A DNA stretch of 64,000 bases, taken from the NCBI GenBank assembly GCA_039679945.1, contig JBDKTY010000056.1:1-64000 (forward strand), in the 5' to 3' direction. Below are positions 25,939 through 34,755 of this stretch, in pieces. A program made the position numbers and the translations under genes. Within the stretch, counting starts at the first letter, position 1. Each line of letters opens with the position of its first letter. The DNA is from SbD1 sp039679945. GTDB lineage: Bacteria; Desulfobacterota; Syntrophobacteria; Syntrophobacterales; Syntrophobacteraceae. Under the pieces are notes generated by a model, which was given only the letters and a program-made list of their open reading frames with translations, ran no database searches and was not told the origin of the DNA.

Positions 25939-27666
25939 TTAGTCCTCGAAAAGAGGAACGAGTGCAAAGCGGGAGACATCAACCAGTCCCAAATCCGTCA
26001 GCTTGAGTTCCGGGATGACCGGGAGAGCGAGAAAAGACAAGGCCATGAAAGGATTTTCGAGAACCGATCCCCGCGCCTTTGCCCAATTCTTGAGACGAGC
26101 GAGCTGTTCCGCCACCTCGGGGGCCGGTCCCGCGGACATCAGACCGGCAATCGGCAGCGGCAGAACCACTGTCTCACCCCCGGCAAGACCGGCTGCCATT
26201 CCTCCGCCGGTCTTTCGCAACTCCGAAACTACCGCGATAATATCGGCATCGCTAACCCCGATGGCAATAACGTTATGTGAATCATGTGCAACAGAAGTTG
26301 CAATCGCGCCGTTTTTTAGTCCGATGCCCCGAACGAACCCGACAGCCGGCGCCGCGCCGGGGACATACCTGTTGAATACCGCCGCCTTGAGCACGTCCCG
26401 CTCCGGGTCGGAAACGACATAACCATTCTCGGTCTTGGGGGTAACGAGCGCTTTCCCGGTGAGCAGGGTGCCCTCGCGGACCTCTATTACCTTGAGTTTC
26501 CCTTCCTTCGCGGGTACGAGGAGGTCATCGGAGCGGATATGAGACAGGCGCATCGGGCTTCCGGGAAGGGCAGGCACCGGCCAGTGGAAAGGGTCGGTAA
26601 GGAGTTTGCCCTCGCGGGCGATTTCGACGCCGCGTTTGAAAACCTGCACGGGGTTCCAGGGACTGAGCGTGGGGCTCAGGCTGAAATCGGCGACAAAACC
26701 CGGCGCGAGCGCGCCTCGCCGGGGAAGGCGAAAATGACTGGCGGCGGTCCAGCTTGCCAGCGTTAACGCCCTGACCGGCTCCAGCCCCAGTTGCATCGCG
26801 CGGTTTACGACGGTGTTCATGTGGCCTTTGTGGATAAGATCATCCGGGTGCACGTCATCGGAGACGAACATGCAATGGGGCCAGGTGTGGTCGTCTACAA
26901 TACCGATCAGGTTCTCCAGGTCTTTTGACTGGCTCCCCTGGCGTATCATGACCGCCATTCCCCTGGCGAGCTTTTCCATCGCCTCCGCCGCGTTCGTGCA
27001 CTCATGATCGGATTGAATGCCGCTCGCGATGTAGGCATTCAGGTCCCTGCCGCCGAGAAGCGGAGAGTGTCCGTCAATGCTTCTGCCCTGGAAGAGGAGG
27101 AGTTTGTCCGTTACCTGGGGGTCAGCCGCCAGGACACCGGGAAAATTCATCACCTCGGCAAGGCCCAGGATGTTGGGGTGCGGGAGAAGCGATTCGAGGT
27201 CGACCGATCTGAGCTGTGCGCCCGAAGTCTCGAGCGGGGATGCCGGTACACAGCTTGGCAGATTGAAAAATATGTCCAGCGGAATCCCCCGGGCGCATTC
27301 CAGAAAATACCTGATGCCGTCGAGTCCCAGGACGTTGGCGATCTCATGCGGATCGGCGATGACCGCGCCGGTTCCCCAGGGAAGCACGGCAGCGCAGAAG
27401 TTCGCGGGGCTGAGAAGGGAGCTTTCGATATGGATGTGGCCGTCGATGAAGGCGGGAGCGGCGAACAAACCATCCGCCCGGACCGTTTCACGTGCCGTGT
27501 AGTCTCCCCAGCCGGCGATAAACCCGTCGAAAACGGCAAGGTCCGCTGTTTCGACTTTTCCGGTGAAGACATTGACGATTCTGCAATTTTTGAGGCAAAG
27601 GTCGGCGGGTCTGCTTCCCCTTGCCACTTCAAGAAGAGCGGCCAGACGCGATGTATCCAGTTTCAT
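25939..27666 (-). CDS. ade: Adenine deaminase
   Basis: A 575-residue amidohydrolase-family enzyme converting adenine to hypoxanthine and ammonia. The metal motif is DGHIHIESS (about 74-82); ADPHEIANVLG, LGLAEVMNF, GIQSDHECT and FVSDDVHPDDL all match the Ade family, and the length is normal. It provides purine salvage. In this context it may also recycle the adenine or hypoxanthine released in the futalosine route (inference). Confidence 0.95.
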   Translation of the reverse strand: MKLDTSRLAALLEVARGSRPADLCLKNCRIVNVFTGKVETADLAVFDGFIAGWGDYTARETVRADGLFAAPAFIDGHIHIESSLLSPANFCAAVLPWGTGAVIADPHEIANVLGLDGIRYFLECARGIPLDIFFNLPSCVPASPLETSGAQLRSVDLESLLPHPNILGLAEVMNFPGVLAADPQVTDKLLLFQGRSIDGHSPLLGGRDLNAYIASGIQSDHECTNAAEAMEKLARGMAVMIRQGSQSKDLENLIGIVDDHTWPHCMFVSDDVHPDDLIHKGHMNTVVNRAMQLGLEPVRALTLASWTAASHFRLPRRGALAPGFVADFSLSPTLSPWNPVQVFKRGVEIAREGKLLTDPFHWPVPALPGSPMRLSHIRSDDLLVPAKEGKLKVIEVREGTLLTGKALVTPKTENGYVVSDPERDVLKAAVFNRYVPGAAPAVGFVRGIGLKNGAIATSVAHDSHNVIAIGVSDADIIAVVSELRKTGGGMAAGLAGGETVVLPLPIAGLMSAGPAPEVAEQLARLKNWAKARGSVLENPFMALSFLALPVIPELKLTDLGLVDVSRFALVPLFED

Positions 27667-27833
27667 GATCTCTTCCTCTGTTGTTCAGTCACAATCGGTA
27701 TGGGTGATGGAGCGATTCCGTGGGATAAAGCGTACAGGGACAAAGGAGGTGAAAGAGATGCACCGGCGCGGCGAACGCCGACCGGCAAGATTACGCGCTA
27801 CTCTTGTCGAGGCCCCGGTTGCACATGCCTCGG

Positions 27834-28328
27834 CTACATCTTGTATTTGCTGAAATCGGAAGGGTCCAGCTTTTCGAGCATTTCAGCCCAGCGTTCCTTG
27901 TTCCCCTTTTCGAAGGAAGGTTTCGTTTCATCGGACTTGAGGTATTTCGTAATTACCTCGTCCTTCACAAATATCGGGGCATTTGTGCGCAGAGCGATGG
28001 CAATCGCATCGCTGGGGCGTGAATCGATGGGGCTGAGCCTCTCGCCGTCACGAATGTAAATAAGCGCATAATACGTGTTGTCCTTCAGGTCGCAGACCTC
28101 GATTTTTTCCACCTTCACGTTCAGGTGGTCAAAAAAGCTGCGGATGAGGTCGTGCGTCATCGGGCGCGGGAATTGAATATTCTCAAGCTCTGTCGCAATG
28201 GCCGTGGCCTCGAGGAGCCCGATCCAGATTGGAAGCGTGGTCTCATCCTTCACGTCCTTCAAAACAAGGATCGGCGTGTTCGAATGAGGATCCATCACCA
28301 GTCCGGTTACTTTCATCTGCTTGAACAT
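27834..28328 (-). CDS. Bifunctional nuclease (BFN/DUF151) family protein
   Basis: A 164-residue protein. The BFN domain (about 1-135) has the family blocks LKDVKDETTLPIWIG, RPMTHDLIRSFF and SRPSDAIAIALR; a short charged C-terminal tail resembles UvrB/UvrC-motif tails (about 140-164). GGAGG lies 5 nt before the ATG at 28328, which I prefer to the longer frame. The family is widespread; its bacterial role is poorly defined. Confidence 0.88.
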   Translation of the reverse strand: MFKQMKVTGLVMDPHSNTPILVLKDVKDETTLPIWIGLLEATAIATELENIQFPRPMTHDLIRSFFDHLNVKVEKIEVCDLKDNTYYALIYIRDGERLSPIDSRPSDAIAIALRTNAPIFVKDEVITKYLKSDETKPSFEKGNKERWAEMLEKLDPSDFSKYKM

Positions 28329-28430
28329 GTTTTCCTCCCCAAGCCCAGCCGGCCGGGCTTCCAGGTTCGAAGGCAATCATGGGAGTTGACTGGTTACAAT
28401 ATCTTCAGAGTTGCTGGACAGGTCCCGAGC

Positions 28431-29777
28431 CTACGATAATACATCACCTCCGAGCGAATGAGAATACGCCCCGGTTATTTTTATTTTCAAAACGTGCCCA
28501 CTGGACTCGGATATTCCGTCAAAATTGACTATGCGGTTATGCGTCGTCCGTCCGGTCATCTGCCCGTTCGATGCCTTGCTCGGTCCCTCCACAAGCACTT
28601 CCCGGACTCGGCCCACCTCCGCCAGGTTTTTCTTCAATGTTATCCCGGCCTGGTATCCCTGAAGCTCGATCAGCCTGCGCAGCCCCGTCGAGGGTTCAAC
28701 CTTGTCAGGGAAGGAGACGGCCGCCGCATTCGCGCGGTCCGAGTACCGGAAGGAGAAGAGGTTGTCGAACTGAATGCTTTCAAGCAGGTCCATGGTCTGA
28801 TTGAAGTCGTCCTCGGTTTCGCCCGGGAACCCGACGATCACGTCGGATGTGAGCGCCACCTCGGGGCAGAGCGCGCGTAGGCGCTCGACTTTCTTCACGT
28901 AATCGCATGCCGTGTATCCGCGGTTCATGAGGGTAAGTATCCGGTCGGAACCGGATTGCACGGGAAGGTGGAGATGTTTGCAGAGGGAGTCCACATCCGC
29001 GAAGCAGCGCATCAGTTCCTCGGTCAGATCTTTGGGGTGAGACGTGGTGAACCTGATGCGCGGGATACCCGTTTCCGCCGCCACGCGGCGAATGAGCCCG
29101 GCGAAATCAATCTTTTCGGGAAGGCCCCTGCCGTATGAATTTACATTCTGGCCAAGAAGAAGCACTTCGCGCACGCCGGACTCGACGAGGAGCCCGATTT
29201 CCCGCAGAATATCCTCGGGCGGCCTGCTGCGTTCCCGACCGCGGACATAGGGTACGATGCAGTACGTGCAGAAGTTGTTGCAGCCCTGCATCACGGTCAC
29301 GGGCGCCGTCAGGCTTCCGGGTTCAAAGACTTCATCGCCCTGTTCGCATGATCCGGTGGATTCCTCCCGAGGGAGCCATGCCGCGCGCGCGCCGCTCTCC
29401 ACTTTTTCGAGCAGTTGCGCCACCGACCCGATACCCCGTGTACCGAGAACCGCATCGAGATGATCGAAACGGTCCAGGAGTCTCCCGCCGAGTTGCTGAG
29501 CGACACAGCCGCCCACGATGATCTTGAGGCCGGGTTTTCTGTTTTTCAGACGGCGCAGGGCGCCAATGAAGGAGAGCACCTTCTGTTCAGCCTTTTCCCT
29601 GACGGAACAGGTATTGAGGAAGATCAGGTCCGCGTTCTCCATGTCGTCGACCGGTACGTATCCCAGTGGCGCAAGCAACCGCCGCACTCGGAGCGAGTCG
29701 TACTCGTTCATTTGGCAGCCGAAGGTGCGAATGTAGAGGTTTAGCGAACTTTGTCTATCCCGCAGGGGTTCTGGCAT
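28431..29777 (-). CDS. miaB: tRNA-2-methylthio-N6-dimethylallyladenosine synthase
   Basis: A 448-residue methylthiotransferase that modifies A37 of tRNAs reading UNN codons. The N-terminal UPF0004 domain has its three cluster cysteines (C21, C57, C91), the radical SAM motif is C166/C170/C173 (GCNNFCTYC), and a TRAM domain closes the protein. It starts 5 bp after the double cNMP-domain gene, so the two are cotranscribed. No strong SD is visible, which fits translational coupling. Confidence 0.96.
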   Translation of the reverse strand: MPEPLRDRQSSLNLYIRTFGCQMNEYDSLRVRRLLAPLGYVPVDDMENADLIFLNTCSVREKAEQKVLSFIGALRRLKNRKPGLKIIVGGCVAQQLGGRLLDRFDHLDAVLGTRGIGSVAQLLEKVESGARAAWLPREESTGSCEQGDEVFEPGSLTAPVTVMQGCNNFCTYCIVPYVRGRERSRPPEDILREIGLLVESGVREVLLLGQNVNSYGRGLPEKIDFAGLIRRVAAETGIPRIRFTTSHPKDLTEELMRCFADVDSLCKHLHLPVQSGSDRILTLMNRGYTACDYVKKVERLRALCPEVALTSDVIVGFPGETEDDFNQTMDLLESIQFDNLFSFRYSDRANAAAVSFPDKVEPSTGLRRLIELQGYQAGITLKKNLAEVGRVREVLVEGPSKASNGQMTGRTTHNRIVNFDGISESSGHVLKIKITGAYSHSLGGDVLS

Positions 29778-29782
29778 CTGGT

Positions 29783-30547
29783 CTATTCACCGGAAAAGGA
29801 GTAAGGGGTTGGCTCGGGTCCCGAATGCTGGCCGCCCTCCCTGGAAAGCCGCAGCATCATCGCTTTCATGACTCGCCATGCCGCATCGGGGTAGTCTCGG
29901 ACAAGCAGGTCCAGGTCATCGAAATCGTAGATCTCGAGCACGCTTTCACCAATGCTGTTGATGGAGGCTTCCCGGGGGAGCTCAAACAGTCCGGCCACGC
30001 AGCCGAAAAACTCGCCGGGTCGATCGATCCGTGCAATCTCTTTCCCGTGCATCGTAACCCGTAATCCGCCCTGAGTCGATACCAGCCGATAAATTTCAGT
30101 GGTATGGGTCTTCTCTTCCATAACGGATTCGCCGTCGTTATAAAAACCAACCCGAACCCCCTTCGAGGGTTCGGGCTTTTCAACCAGAAAACAGGTAGTC
30201 TGCGCGAGTTGGTTCAGGGTGGATGAGAGAAGAGTCTGGACCATTCGGGGGCTGTTTCGGATTACATGATCCAGTGTATCAGGACCGTATTTCGCAATTC
30301 TGCATTCATCGATCGCAAAGACGGTGTAATAGGATGGCTTCCTGAAGAAGAGGTTTTCGAGCCCGAATATATCCTGTTCGCCAATTAGTCTGATCCTCGT
30401 GCCCGAGAGGCTGACACTTGCCCGTCCGCTCAGGACGACATAGAAAAAGGGACTTTCCTGTCCTTCCCGCAGTATGCGCTCCCCCCTGTCGTAGACTGAT
30501 ATCTCAATGGCCTGTGTCGGATTTGGCTTGCCGGAATCAATGTACAT
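29783..30547 (-). CDS. Protein with two cyclic-nucleotide-binding-like domains, no HTH
   Basis: A 254-residue cytoplasmic protein. Two cNMP-type beta-barrels are visible: GQESPFFYVVLSGRASVSLSG with GEQDIFGLENLF (about 15-130), and VSTQGGLRVTMHGKEIARID with PGEFFGCVAGLFELP (about 150-235). No helix-turn-helix follows, unlike CRP/FNR regulators, so it is more likely an allosteric or protein-interacting module. The start is uncertain: ATG 30547 has a weak GGAAG; the open frame reaches 30664. Cotranscribed with miaB. Confidence 0.75.
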   Translation of the reverse strand: MYIDSGKPNPTQAIEISVYDRGERILREGQESPFFYVVLSGRASVSLSGTRIRLIGEQDIFGLENLFFRKPSYYTVFAIDECRIAKYGPDTLDHVIRNSPRMVQTLLSSTLNQLAQTTCFLVEKPEPSKGVRVGFYNDGESVMEEKTHTTEIYRLVSTQGGLRVTMHGKEIARIDRPGEFFGCVAGLFELPREASINSIGESVLEIYDFDDLDLLVRDYPDAAWRVMKAMMLRLSREGGQHSGPEPTPYSFSGE

Positions 30548-30681
30548 GTCGGATGAGTCTTCCTTTGCGAGAGCCTTTGGGAAAAAATACGGATGAGAAG
30601 GGAAATATTCGGAATCCCCCCGGATTCCACAACGATTTTTAGCCAATAAGCACCGCTGATGCAAGAAAATTGAAGCACGAA

Positions 30682-31257
30682 CTATGCCGGGGTTGGCCCT
30701 TCCCAGGGCGGGATGAGTGTGTGGGCAATTCCGAATTGGTCGAGAATGCGGGCAACCATGAAATCGATGATATCGTCGAGTGAGCGGGGCTTATGATAGA
30801 AGCCGGGCATGGCGGGCAGGATTACGGCGCCGGCTTCGGATACCCGCATCATGTTCGCGAGATGGATGCGGTTGAGCGGCGTTTCTCGCGGCACGAGAAC
30901 GAGAGGGCGACGCTCCTTGAGGCAAACATCGGCGGCCCTGTGGATGAGGCTCCGGGAGAGTCCCGCGGCTATGGCGCCGAGGGTGCCCATGGTGCATGGG
31001 ACAATTACCATCCCGGCACATGGAAAAGAGCCGCTGGCAAAGGGCGCGGTGAAATCCGACTCGCTCCAGACACGCACGCCGGGAGGTATGTCTTCGGAAA
31101 GCGGCCGTCCGATTTCAATTTCGTAAACGAGTCTGCCGGAGCTGGAAGCCACCAGGTGCACGTCAAAGCGATCCTCGGGGATTACCCGCAGAAGCTTCCG
31201 GGCATAAACGGACCCACTCGCTCCCGTAATACCGATGATGAGGTTCTCTTTGCCCAT
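30682..31257 (-). CDS. ubiX: Flavin prenyltransferase UbiX
   Basis: A 191-residue enzyme that prenylates FMN to make the cofactor of UbiD-type decarboxylases. The family blocks are GITGASGSVYA near the N terminus, IVPCTMGTLGAIAAGLS, ETPLNRIHLANM and PAMPGFYHKP. The ATG at 31257 has GGGGA 8 nt upstream. The futalosine menaquinone route also needs a UbiD/UbiX-type decarboxylation, which fits the mqn genes just upstream; no ubiD is in the window. Confidence 0.94.
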   Translation of the reverse strand: MGKENLIIGITGASGSVYARKLLRVIPEDRFDVHLVASSSGRLVYEIEIGRPLSEDIPPGVRVWSESDFTAPFASGSFPCAGMVIVPCTMGTLGAIAAGLSRSLIHRAADVCLKERRPLVLVPRETPLNRIHLANMMRVSEAGAVILPAMPGFYHKPRSLDDIIDFMVARILDQFGIAHTLIPPWEGPTPA

Positions 31258-31720
31258 TTCCGATTCCCCGAGTAAACGGTTTTGCGGCCGCGCATTCCCG
31301 GTCCGCTCCACACCTTGCTGCATCTTTCAATAAACAGCTTCTCCGAAGGCGATGGCTGTTGGTTTATCACAGCCTCTTGCGCTTCGCGCCCGGATAACAC
31401 GCATCCGGGCTATCCGGGCTATCCGCTACCAGTCACCAGTCACCAGCTACCCGATGGCAGTATAAAGGCTTGTATGACTGACGAAGCCATGTATCCCGTC
31501 ATTCCGGCACGAGAACTCCCACCCGTTCGCCCTGGGCATCGAGGGGAGGAAGGGGTCGGGGATGAGCGGCTGCACGGCTGTTTATTTTACCCGCGCCTGC
31601 TATGCGAGTGCGGGGTTTGCTCCGCTCTTGCTCAGCGAGGGCGATCGTTATCCAGAATGTATAGCGGGTATCACATAACCGCTGGTCGTTGCGCGAGTCA
31701 ACCCGTGATACGGGCTGGCA
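31258..31720. other. Intergenic region with 82-bp repeat and short tandem repeats
   Basis: Separates ubiX from the mqn operon. It contains the 82-bp repeat (31328-31409), a tandem CTATCCGGG unit, a tandem CAGTCAC unit (about 31410-31450) and a degenerate REP-like sequence near 31515. No gene recognised. Confidence 0.55.
31328..31409 (-). repeat. 82-bp repeat family, copy B
   Basis: Reverse-complement match of 6629-6710 over the same length (CCCGGATGC at one end, CTGTTTAT near the other). It lies upstream of ubiX, whose start is about 70 bp away. Confidence 0.65.
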
Positions 31721-32485
31721 CTATTTTTCGAAATCGGGGTGAACGATGCGGCGAATTGCGGCAAGGACCGTACACGGGTCGGGCTGCTGGAAAATGCTCC
31801 GCCCAGCGGCTATGCCGCATGCCCCCGCCTCCAGGCTCTTTTCGACCTTTCGAAAAAGATGTTCCAGCTCTCCCGGTGGAGATCCCCCCGCGACCACGAC
31901 GGGGACAGGCAAACTGGAAGTGATGGCGGCCAGCGCATCGTAGTCCCCGGGAAAGGGGATCTTTATCAGGTCGGCGCCAAGCTCGGCGGCTACCCGTGCC
32001 GCGTGCGCGATATCACGGCCGGAGGCGACCTGATCCCCTTTTCCCACCGCGTAGGCCATGACAAGGAGGGGAATCCTCCACTCGGAGCACCTCTGGCCGA
32101 CGTCTCCGAGGTCCCGCAGCATCTCCCGCTCCCCGGCATCACCCAGGTTGATGTGGACAGATACCGCGTCAGCGCCGAGCCTGACGGCTTCCTCCACTCC
32201 TCCTACGAGTACCTTGTGAGAACAGGAAGATCCAAGGCTGGTGCTGGCGGAAAGGTGCATGATAATTCCGGGAAGAGGAAGCGCGGCTGCCTCCAGACAG
32301 CGCAGCATTCCCTTGTGAAGGACCAATGCATCCGCTCCCGCCCGGATTCCCGCGTCGACGACCCCCGCGATCCTCTCCAGCCCCGGCAGTGGACCGCGGG
32401 CTACTCCATGGTCCAGCGGGAATATGATCGTTCGGCCGTCCCTGGGCGATATGATTCTTTTGAGCCGCAGTTTTTTCCCGATCAT
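31721..32485 (-). CDS. 2-amino-3,7-dideoxy-D-threo-hept-6-ulosonate synthase-like aldolase
   Basis: A 254-residue class I aldolase of the DhnA/AroA' family. FPLDHGVARGP near the N terminus, LHKGMLR, ADAVSVHINLG, the Schiff-base region DLIKIPFPGD and VVVAGGSP follow the archaeal AroA' (MJ0400) pattern closely. That enzyme opens the alternative route to 3-dehydroquinate and chorismate. GGAG lies 7 nt before the ATG at 32485. It follows mqnA, which consumes chorismate, so it may supply that precursor. A fructose-bisphosphate aldolase role cannot be excluded. Confidence 0.75.
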   Translation of the reverse strand: MIGKKLRLKRIISPRDGRTIIFPLDHGVARGPLPGLERIAGVVDAGIRAGADALVLHKGMLRCLEAAALPLPGIIMHLSASTSLGSSCSHKVLVGGVEEAVRLGADAVSVHINLGDAGEREMLRDLGDVGQRCSEWRIPLLVMAYAVGKGDQVASGRDIAHAARVAAELGADLIKIPFPGDYDALAAITSSLPVPVVVAGGSPPGELEHLFRKVEKSLEAGACGIAAGRSIFQQPDPCTVLAAIRRIVHPDFEK

Positions 32486-32652
32486 CACTGATCTCCGGAA
32501 ATCAGGGTCTTTTTGCCATCGCATCAATCGGAAAGCGATGGGTTGCGCTTCGCTTAACCCATCCTACGCCTACGCCAAATAACGAGGCCCGCGCTTGGAT
32601 ATCGCGCAACAAACAATATTGGAGCCGCACTGCCAGTGAGTTTGCCTGATCG

Positions 32653-33516
32653 TCAGGCCGCCACGGAAGCCAGTGGCCTGTAGACCTCCGGCCTGGGTGC
32701 ACGCTCCAGTTCGCCGATTTGAGCAAGGCAGGAGTAGAAAAGTTCGAGGCCCGCGCGCTCCTTATCATTGAGGTCGTATCTCAGGCAGCGATAATATTCC
32801 CTCAACTGCGCGATGTTGAGCACTCCCGCGCCGACGGCCGCTTCGCAAATGCGTTCGATATTTGAGCATCCCCATTTCTTGGACGCGAGGAGCGCTTCAA
32901 GGGCGAGTCCCAGTTGGCCGTTTTTTTCCTCGACCGCTTTTTTCCGCACTACCCAGACCGCGAAGACAAATGGAAGTCCTGTCCAGTCGTACCATGCCGC
33001 ACCCAGATCGAGAACCTCCGGATAAATCCCGCTTCCGCCAAGGCGCAGGGCCTCGTCGCCGATGGAAAGAAACGCATCCGGCAATTCGTTCCTCGCGCCG
33101 CCGGTCGGGAATGCGCTGGTTTCAAACTCGAGTTCGACGTTATACCGCATCCTTGAAAGTATCCTGAGCAGTCCGACAGACGTGTGCGAGTGAGAACTCA
33201 CCAGGACCTTCTTCCCCGAAAGCTGATCGACCGGCGCCCTGCTGAGCAGCAGGACACTTTGGACTTTGCCGAAAGAGCTGATGGAGAGGTCTGGCACTAT
33301 GTAATACAAAGGGGCGTTCCTCGCGTATTCAATGGAGGAAACCGGGCTCATGTCGAGCTCTCCCTTTGCCGCGAGCCCGTTGAGGTAAGAGGGTACACCC
33401 CTGATGATATTAAATGGATTGGGAATTATTCCGTTTTCGAGCGGATAGTATATCGGGAAGACGTTCAGGTATTCAATCCTTCCCAGGTTCAGTTTAGCGT
33501 CGGCGGATTCACCCAT
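32653..33516 (-). CDS. mqnA: Chorismate dehydratase MqnA
   Basis: A 287-residue enzyme with a periplasmic-binding-protein-like fold that turns chorismate into 3-enolpyruvylbenzoate, the first step of futalosine-dependent menaquinone synthesis. LGRIEYLNVFPIYYPL, the conserved DMSPVSSIEYA and SIGDEAL blocks identify the family. The ATG at 33516 has GGAGG 9 nt upstream; a TTG two codons earlier would sit too close. It overlaps the 3' end of the amidohydrolase gene by 28 bp. Confidence 0.95.
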   Translation of the reverse strand: MGESADAKLNLGRIEYLNVFPIYYPLENGIIPNPFNIIRGVPSYLNGLAAKGELDMSPVSSIEYARNAPLYYIVPDLSISSFGKVQSVLLLSRAPVDQLSGKKVLVSSHSHTSVGLLRILSRMRYNVELEFETSAFPTGGARNELPDAFLSIGDEALRLGGSGIYPEVLDLGAAWYDWTGLPFVFAVWVVRKKAVEEKNGQLGLALEALLASKKWGCSNIERICEAAVGAGVLNIAQLREYYRCLRYDLNDKERAGLELFYSCLAQIGELERAPRPEVYRPLASVAA

Positions 33517-34739
33517 TTCCAATCTCCTCCTTTCCCCTTCTGAATAAGAGCTTCAGAAATATGCGTTTTTTCGGAACCGATCGAGACGGCGAGAAGGGAT
33601 GCCACGAGACCGGGGCGGATACCGCCGTAATCGAACTCGCGGCATAGCGCCCGAGCAGGATGAAGGGTGATCATCCGGAGAATGGCTTCGGGCCTGATTT
33701 CAGGATAGTTATCGAGAACGAACCCGGCCTCGGCGAAAAGGCTGAGATCGGTGTTGCTGGCCAGGCTGTCCGTGCCAAGGCAGGCCGGGATACCCAGCGA
33801 GAGGGCTTTATCGATATCCGGGCGCCCGACGCCGAGGTTGAAATTGCTCCGCGGGCAGAAGCAGACAGTGCATTTTTTCTCCGCCGTGAGCCTCCAATCC
33901 TCATCGCTCATATGGACCGCATGTACCAGGATTGTGAGACGATCCATGACCCCGAGATTGTTCAGGTATTGGAGAGGGGTCTGGCGGGGCGCCCGCCAGC
34001 GAGGGTCCCACCGCCCAAGTCTTTCCAGCAGGTCCCGGCAGAACCCGGTTCCACCATGAAGAAACTCGATCTCCTCGGGATGCTCCGCGACATGGATGCT
34101 GAATGGAAGCCCAAGCCTGCGTCCCCGTGCCTTCGTCGCGGCGATCAGCCTCGGGGATGCCGAATATGCCGAATGCGGCGTCAGGACAAAGTCCGCGCCG
34201 TTTCGTACCGGATCAACTCCCGGAGGCAGCGCGGCTGCCACGGATTCGCAGTTGAAACCGAGCAGTTCGAGAAATACACGCCTTTCCGGCAATGAGCCTG
34301 CCGGATCGATGAAACTGAACTCCGTCCCGTTTGTGACGTCTCCGCACAGCACCGTTCCATGGTCCAGCAGTTCCTGCATGCCCCCGGCAAAGCCTTCCAG
34401 AACCTGGTTGTGTTCAAAGGCGGCCCTCAGGGGGAAGAAAACCTCCAGCCATTCGGTAAATCCAGTCCTCGGAAAGGGAACAGTCCCTTTCATCATGGAA
34501 AGCTCAAGGTGAGTGTGGGCATTTACCAGACCCGGAATGATGGCTGCTTCGTCATAGTCCAGAATCCTGGTTCCGGAGGGAAGAGCCTTGCGCAGATGGT
34601 TGTACCTGCCCACGGCAAGGATGATGCCGTTATAGACCAGGACCGCTCCGTTCTCCAGCGGCTCCGAGAAGATCGGGAGCACCCATGCCGCCCTGTGCAG
34701 TACCGGCGGCTGAAGGACATCCGTGGTTGTTGTGCCCAA
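33489..34739 (-). CDS. mqnX: Amidohydrolase, probable aminofutalosine deaminase (MqnX-type)
   Basis: A 416-residue metal-dependent deaminase of the TrzN/SsnA-like group. Metal ligands are seen in NAHTHLELS, IHVAEHPEE, LVHAVHMSD and LGTDSLASN. In organisms whose MqnE makes 6-amino-6-deoxyfutalosine, such an enzyme can deaminate it to futalosine. The position between mqnC and mqnA supports this role. A generic S-adenosylhomocysteine or related deaminase would look similar, so the substrate is inferred. Confidence 0.82.
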   Translation of the reverse strand: MGTTTTDVLQPPVLHRAAWVLPIFSEPLENGAVLVYNGIILAVGRYNHLRKALPSGTRILDYDEAAIIPGLVNAHTHLELSMMKGTVPFPRTGFTEWLEVFFPLRAAFEHNQVLEGFAGGMQELLDHGTVLCGDVTNGTEFSFIDPAGSLPERRVFLELLGFNCESVAAALPPGVDPVRNGADFVLTPHSAYSASPRLIAATKARGRRLGLPFSIHVAEHPEEIEFLHGGTGFCRDLLERLGRWDPRWRAPRQTPLQYLNNLGVMDRLTILVHAVHMSDEDWRLTAEKKCTVCFCPRSNFNLGVGRPDIDKALSLGIPACLGTDSLASNTDLSLFAEAGFVLDNYPEIRPEAILRMITLHPARALCREFDYGGIRPGLVASLLAVSIGSEKTHISEALIQKGKGGDWKWVNPPTLN

Positions 34740-34755
34740 AATCCCCCCTCCGGGC

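Noticed and set aside
27758..27853. 31-codon plus-strand ORF with a strong AAAGGAGGTG SD
   Set aside because: The SD is good, but the peptide has no recognisable pattern and overlaps the 3' end of the nuclease gene; too little to call a gene.
27004..28059. 351-residue plus-strand frame across adenine deaminase
   Set aside because: Antisense to ade and the nuclease gene, which have clear family motifs; no supporting signals of its own.
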